A DNA stretch of 44,515 nucleotides from Amanita rubescens. Lineage: Eukaryota > Basidiomycota > Agaricomycetes > Agaricales > Amanitaceae. Shown here piece by piece: positions 41,292 to 44,515 of this stretch (the stretch's first letter is position 1; the number at the start of each line of letters is the position of its first letter). The notes below the pieces were generated by a model, which was given only the letters and a program-made list of their open reading frames with translations, ran no database searches and was not told where the DNA came from. The stretch is from positions 1 through 44,515 of the forward strand of contig WION01000434.1 in NCBI GenBank assembly GCA_015039365.1, in the 5' to 3' direction. Made by a program: the position numbers and the translations under genes.

Positions 41292-41993
41292 TCACCGGGG
41301 ATGATTCGTCGTCTCCCAACGCTCAACTCTATAAATTTTCTCCTTCATTTCCTTCTCTGGTCCGACCTCAGTCTCCGTGTATTTATCCTGATGGCGCCAG
41401 TACGGAGCCGTTTGTTTGAGACATTCGGCGTGCATCTTGAAACCTCGAGTACCAAAGCGCCACGGTTCTTCGCCCGGATGGTCTCGATTAGGATCCTTTC
41501 CCCAATAAATCTCGGCGCCAAAGTGAGCCTTTTGGTCTCGGGCCTTGTTCAGTGGATCCGAGTCGATTTCGAACCCCATCTCCTTGTATTTATCCCCTGG
41601 TTTACGTTCCTGAACGATAATCCCGTTCTCAACTACCTTGTTGTCCCTGTTCCGGTTTGCAAAGCTGTCGATTAAAGGGCCCACAGTTTCTATGCACACT
41701 TTGCGCATAGTCCCAGTGATATACTGTTCCTTGTTGAGGTACGCAATAACCGCTTTCTTGATTTCAACGACCGCTTTGGCCGGGTTGTCGACCTGAACGT
41801 TTTTTTCCTCGGCTTTCGCGATAATCTAACGATAGCATTAACGACATCTTGTTACGAATATGAATAGTGAAATACCTCTCCAGCGTCGGTCAACTGGACC
41901 TAATGTTGACGTTAGTCGCAACTTTTTGATCATGGAAATCGACTCTACCTCGTCAGCCATTGAAGTAGGCGGAATATCAGAGTCGTCAGACAT
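41292..41993 (-). CDS. Unknown 200-residue protein, twin copy B
   Basis: Exons 41993-41949, 41899-41876 and 41825-41292 join to 201 codons, the same exon lengths as copy A. It reads MSDDSDIPPTSMADE, VQLTDAGE, a distinct EKNVQVDNPAKAVVEIKK, RKVCIETVGPLIDSF, VVENGIIVQERKPGD, FEIDSDPLNKARDQKAHF, GAEIYWGKDPNRDHPGEEPW and ERWETTNHPR. Differences from copy A cluster between the second exon and the start of the third. There is no recognised domain. Equal length, with a one-residue loss (KEGGDKY versus KPGDKY) balanced by a gain elsewhere, supports purifying selection on both. Confidence 0.6.
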
Positions 41994-42615
41994 TGTTCGA
42001 GACTTCGAGTGATGTGAGATGTGCGAAGTGGTTGTTGCGAGATGGGGTGGTAATGCAAAGTAACTGGAGCTCAAGGGTACGCATCGCAAGATTTATATGC
42101 GAAAAAGCCTCTAGTGGATTTGTCAGAACATTCAAACTGTCAGATAATTGTAGTACACACGCGGTGAAAAGCGGTGAAAATTAGTACGACCCTCGAAAGG
42201 CTGAACACAGCAGCACGTTTGTCAGTCGATGAGAACGTACGACGCCCAACTAAGGACGGTGCCCATTTAGACCACTCTAATGTCAACGGGTCGGGTGTGG
42301 ATCAAGTCTTTCTGTCAAACGATGTGAAAGGAGGCGGGGAAGCAATGGTGTCAAGTGACATTTAACTTCTCCAATAGGGTGCCAACATTCCAGCAGTCTG
42401 CTCAGGTCATTCGTATGAAAAACTTGAGGTTCAAGTTGATTCTGCCAAGACCAATTGAATGAGGGATTTATCTTGTGAATTGCACGGCGGCCTCAGGCTG
42501 GTGATGTGGTGTAGCATGAGACTACCAAATGGTATCACTTGGACTCCGAATTCCGAGTGAAGCCCGTTGATTGATTGTATGTATTTGTATCCGCATTCAG
42601 GTTAATGGTTATCGA
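41994..42615. repeat. Upstream part of the segmental duplication (unit B)
   Basis: Counterpart of 38965-39570, in the same order and orientation, with scattered small deletions. Confidence 0.7.
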
Positions 42616-42735
42616 AGTGGTCGAGCTGACCACTCCCGTGGCAAACGGGCCGAGCGTGCATCAAGTCGACCTGTCAAACAATTGAATGAATGCGAAAAAG
42701 AACTGCGTCAAGTGACATCCTAATAATCGTCGAAC
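42616..42735. repeat. Third, partial copy of the duplicated flank
   Basis: GACCACTCC..TGGCAAACGGGCCG.GCGTG.ATCAAG, then CTGTCAAAC and GTCAAGTGACAT, match 39258-39351 with a few differences. It follows unit B directly, making a short tandem array. Confidence 0.6.
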
Positions 42736-43039
42736 ATTCCACCACCGGTGTGTTCAGAGGCATTGTGATTGCCTGCATCAAGTCCGCCTGTTGTTACTTA
42801 TGCTCATGTGGTCAGAGATAGCAAGTGCCATGCCGGCATATTCCGATCAGACTCGTTGTGTACGTCAAGCCGTGTCCGAGTTCGATTGTGTGTGTTTGTT
42901 CGCATCATCCATGTCTGGTACGCTCACCCCTGCTCTCGCCCAGGTACGATGTTATGCAAAGGCTCCAGCATTTTCGTTGCGCTGACGCGTTATATACGCA
43001 TACAACTTTAAGTCCGGGGAAGGATTTGACCGGAATCTT
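42736..43039. other. Spacer without a supported gene
   Basis: No coding exon or repeat recognised. Confidence 0.35.
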
Positions 43040-43753
43040 GTGAGACGCGGTCATTCAAACGACTCCCAAGAAACGCAAGATTCGCCGTTTGGTTCCAGCC
43101 TTGCGACGCCTCTCGATCCGGATGACGTTAGTCTGAGGAACACCTCGACTTCCGCAGGCTCGGCGTTGCGATTTCTCGCTGGGGCTGGGGACGCCCCTCT
43201 CCTCGACTATTTTAAATTCAAGAGAAATGGTTCGCCTATCTTATCGATGGCCCGCAATTTGAGCTCTGAGGGCAAGTTAACTGCTGAAGACATTGCCTCG
43301 GATTACACGAATGCAGGAACATCGCGTGTATGCAGCGCGATCGGTACACCCCCCGTCCGCAAGAAGGTAGGCACCTATGAATTACACGATTCCGTCCTAA
43401 ATACCGGAGATGATGGAGCGTATACGACTTGCCTAACCCGCCTATCGGTGTACAAGCCCGGCATTTTAGGCGCTCAGCTTCAGAGAGTTCTTCTGTGTTC
43501 GACCCGATGGACGACACGCGGGACGCTTGTATCTCGGAAGATAATAAGACGCATATACTACTGGTTGATTCCTCAGAGACAGAAGACTGCACTCCTGGCG
43601 ACGACTTCGCTTTCGCCGATGAAGATCTACTATTTTGCCACAAAACAAACAACAAAACAAATTCTGATTAAGAGGTTGCAGCGAGAGGAGGTAAGGACTT
43701 CCATAATCTATCAGCATCTTGTACATTCTATAGAACCATTTATATCACATTGA
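43040..43753 (+). CDS. Possible Ser/Asp-rich coding segment, unrecognised
   Basis: An open frame without an ATG at its 5' end encodes NDSQETQDSPFGSSLATP, DDVSLRNTSTSAGSALRFLA and DAPLLDYFKFKRNGSP. From about 43380 a neighbouring frame looks more coding-like, with SASESSSVFDPMDDTRDAC and SSETEDCTPGDDFAFADEDL, then a stop after NNKTNSD. An intron starting at AAG|GTAGGC (43366) may link the two, but no acceptor gives a clean phase. It may be a disordered acidic protein or a decayed gene. Confidence 0.3.
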   Translation: MRRGHSNDSQETQDSPFGSSLATPLDPDDVSLRNTSTSAGSALRFLAGAGDAPLLDYFKFKRNGSPILSMARNLSSEGKLTAEDIASDYTNAGTSRVCSAIGTPPVRKKVGTYELHDSVLNTGDDGAYTTCLTRLSVYKPGILGAQLQRVLLCSTRWTTRGTLVSRKIIRRIYYWLIPQRQKTALLATTSLSPMKIYYFATKQTTKQILIKRLQREEVRTSIIYQHLVHSIEPFISH

Positions 43754-43794
43754 TTCAATATCCGATCACACTCTCTGCAGGGGATGGCAGGTCA

Positions 43795-44515
43795 TTACGA
43801 GGCATGACTCATGAAAGATGAAAAATATGCTTCAATCTCGTGAACGCCATCAAGAGGCGCAACCATCCCGATATAACCGTCTGGCCGAACAATGACCACT
43901 GTACCGTTGGAATTGATCCCAAACTTGGCGTACGCACCACCGCCGTGCCTTCCGACGATATCCTTGTCATCTACAAACACCCTGAACACGACAACGCTTA
44001 GTCAAATATGCATGATCTGATACTCAAAACAACCTACTTTGACCAATAGTCGGCGTAATGTACACCGATTCCGCTCGTGAACCCTCCAAAAGTTTGGAAT
44101 GTGCTATGTGCAAGTAGTAATAAGTGAGATGTTCGAATCGCAATGTCGAATTTGTGCTCACGTCCGAAAGACTTCATGAAAACGCCCTCTTTGTTGTTTC
44201 CGTCTGGGTTTTTGAGGAAAATAAATGGGAAATTTTTCTGTCGAATGCTATCAGATCTTGAGCGTATTTCCGACGTTTCATATTCGTACTAGTGTGTCAA
44301 GTAATTTAGTGGTTGTTTTCTTATTGGAAGTGAAGCGCAACTTACAGTTTTCAACAAAGACATGTCCGCCCATCCTCGAATAACGTACGCAAGCTTCCAG
44401 CTGATGGGAGGGCATAAATTCACGCTTCCCACGATGGTCAAGAGATCTTACCAAGATTATGGGTATCGTTCATGCTGGCATTCATTCCCTGACCTATGCT
44501 CCGTCATTTACTGAT
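43795..44515 (-). pseudogene. Decayed FAD-dependent monooxygenase, phenol-hydroxylase-like (5' part beyond window)
   Basis: Minus-strand pieces appear in the expected order. At the right edge is GQGMNASMNDTHNL, the second FAD-binding motif. Then come WKLAYVIRGWADMSLLK, RRKYAQDLIAFDRK, SHLFS, KEGVFMKSFGR, TFQTFGGFTSGIGVHY and the terminal VFVDDKDIVGRHGGGAY, GTVVIVRPDGYIGMVAPLDG and EIEAYFSSFM. The family (class A flavoprotein hydroxylases with a thioredoxin-like C-terminal domain) is clear. Damage: the intron after HNL does not join in phase, an extra base sits between YEYE and RRKY at about 44279, and most of the C-terminal domain between HYADYWSK and VFVDDKD (about 100 residues or more) is missing, bridged by a short intron. 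Confidence 0.7.

Noticed and set aside
1..44515. CRISPR arrays, bacterial operons, ribosomal RNA genes
   Set aside because: Spliced genes, an intron-bearing eukaryotic tRNA and fungal families show nuclear fungal DNA; no regular spacer arrays or rRNA sequence were seen.

Overview
The window looks like a nuclear, gene-dense but rearranged stretch of an agaricomycete (mushroom-forming basidiomycete) genome. The genes carry many short introns, mostly 40-65 nt and GT-AG, with a few apparent GC-AG introns. Several families typical of agaric accessory DNA are present: a DUF6532 protein, a RecQ-like helicase fragment, a PD-(D/E)XK nuclease-like protein, fungal TKL-type kinases, F-box proteins and a Mug135-like protein. 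All exon models were spliced by hand from reading frame, phase and splice sites. No transcript or database was available.

Layout. 1-5200: the 3' end of a helical-plus-receiver-like protein, an aminoglycoside-phosphotransferase-like (APH) kinase, a chimeric pseudogene built from fragments of two neighbours, a PD-(D/E)XK nuclease-like gene, and an intact 447-residue copy of the helical-plus-receiver-like gene. 5423-7765: a 1.37-kb element with perfect 66-bp terminal inverted repeats, then two truncated genes that collide head to head. 8179-9838: a DUF6532 gene. 10333-19235: three F-box-like genes (one frameshifted) plus a relic, alternating with two minus-strand TKL-type kinases. 20454-24140: a conserved-looking island of mitochondrial genes (membrane protein, Fmp46-like, MIC26/27) and a Mug135-like gene. 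24280-27394: two paralogous secreted proteins, one broken. 27625-32821: a duplicated unit of tRNA-Glu plus a drug/metabolite-family transporter; the second tRNA is decayed, and the first transporter copy appears frameshifted. 33771-37715: a large TPR subunit of TFIIIC, followed by a scrambled partial copy of itself. 38252-42735: a twin pair of unknown 200-residue proteins inside a 1.3-kb duplication, with extra fragments around. 43795-44515: a decayed FAD-dependent phenol-hydroxylase-like monooxygenase running off the right edge.

The main theme is local duplication followed by decay. Almost every accessory gene has a neighbour copy, and in most pairs one member is broken by a one-base shift, truncation or internal deletion. 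The most unusual gene is the helical-plus-WVDD protein at 3677-5200. Its architecture suggests, but does not prove, a fungal cell-death or self-recognition role. The conserved mitochondrial and TFIIIC genes look intact and ordinary.
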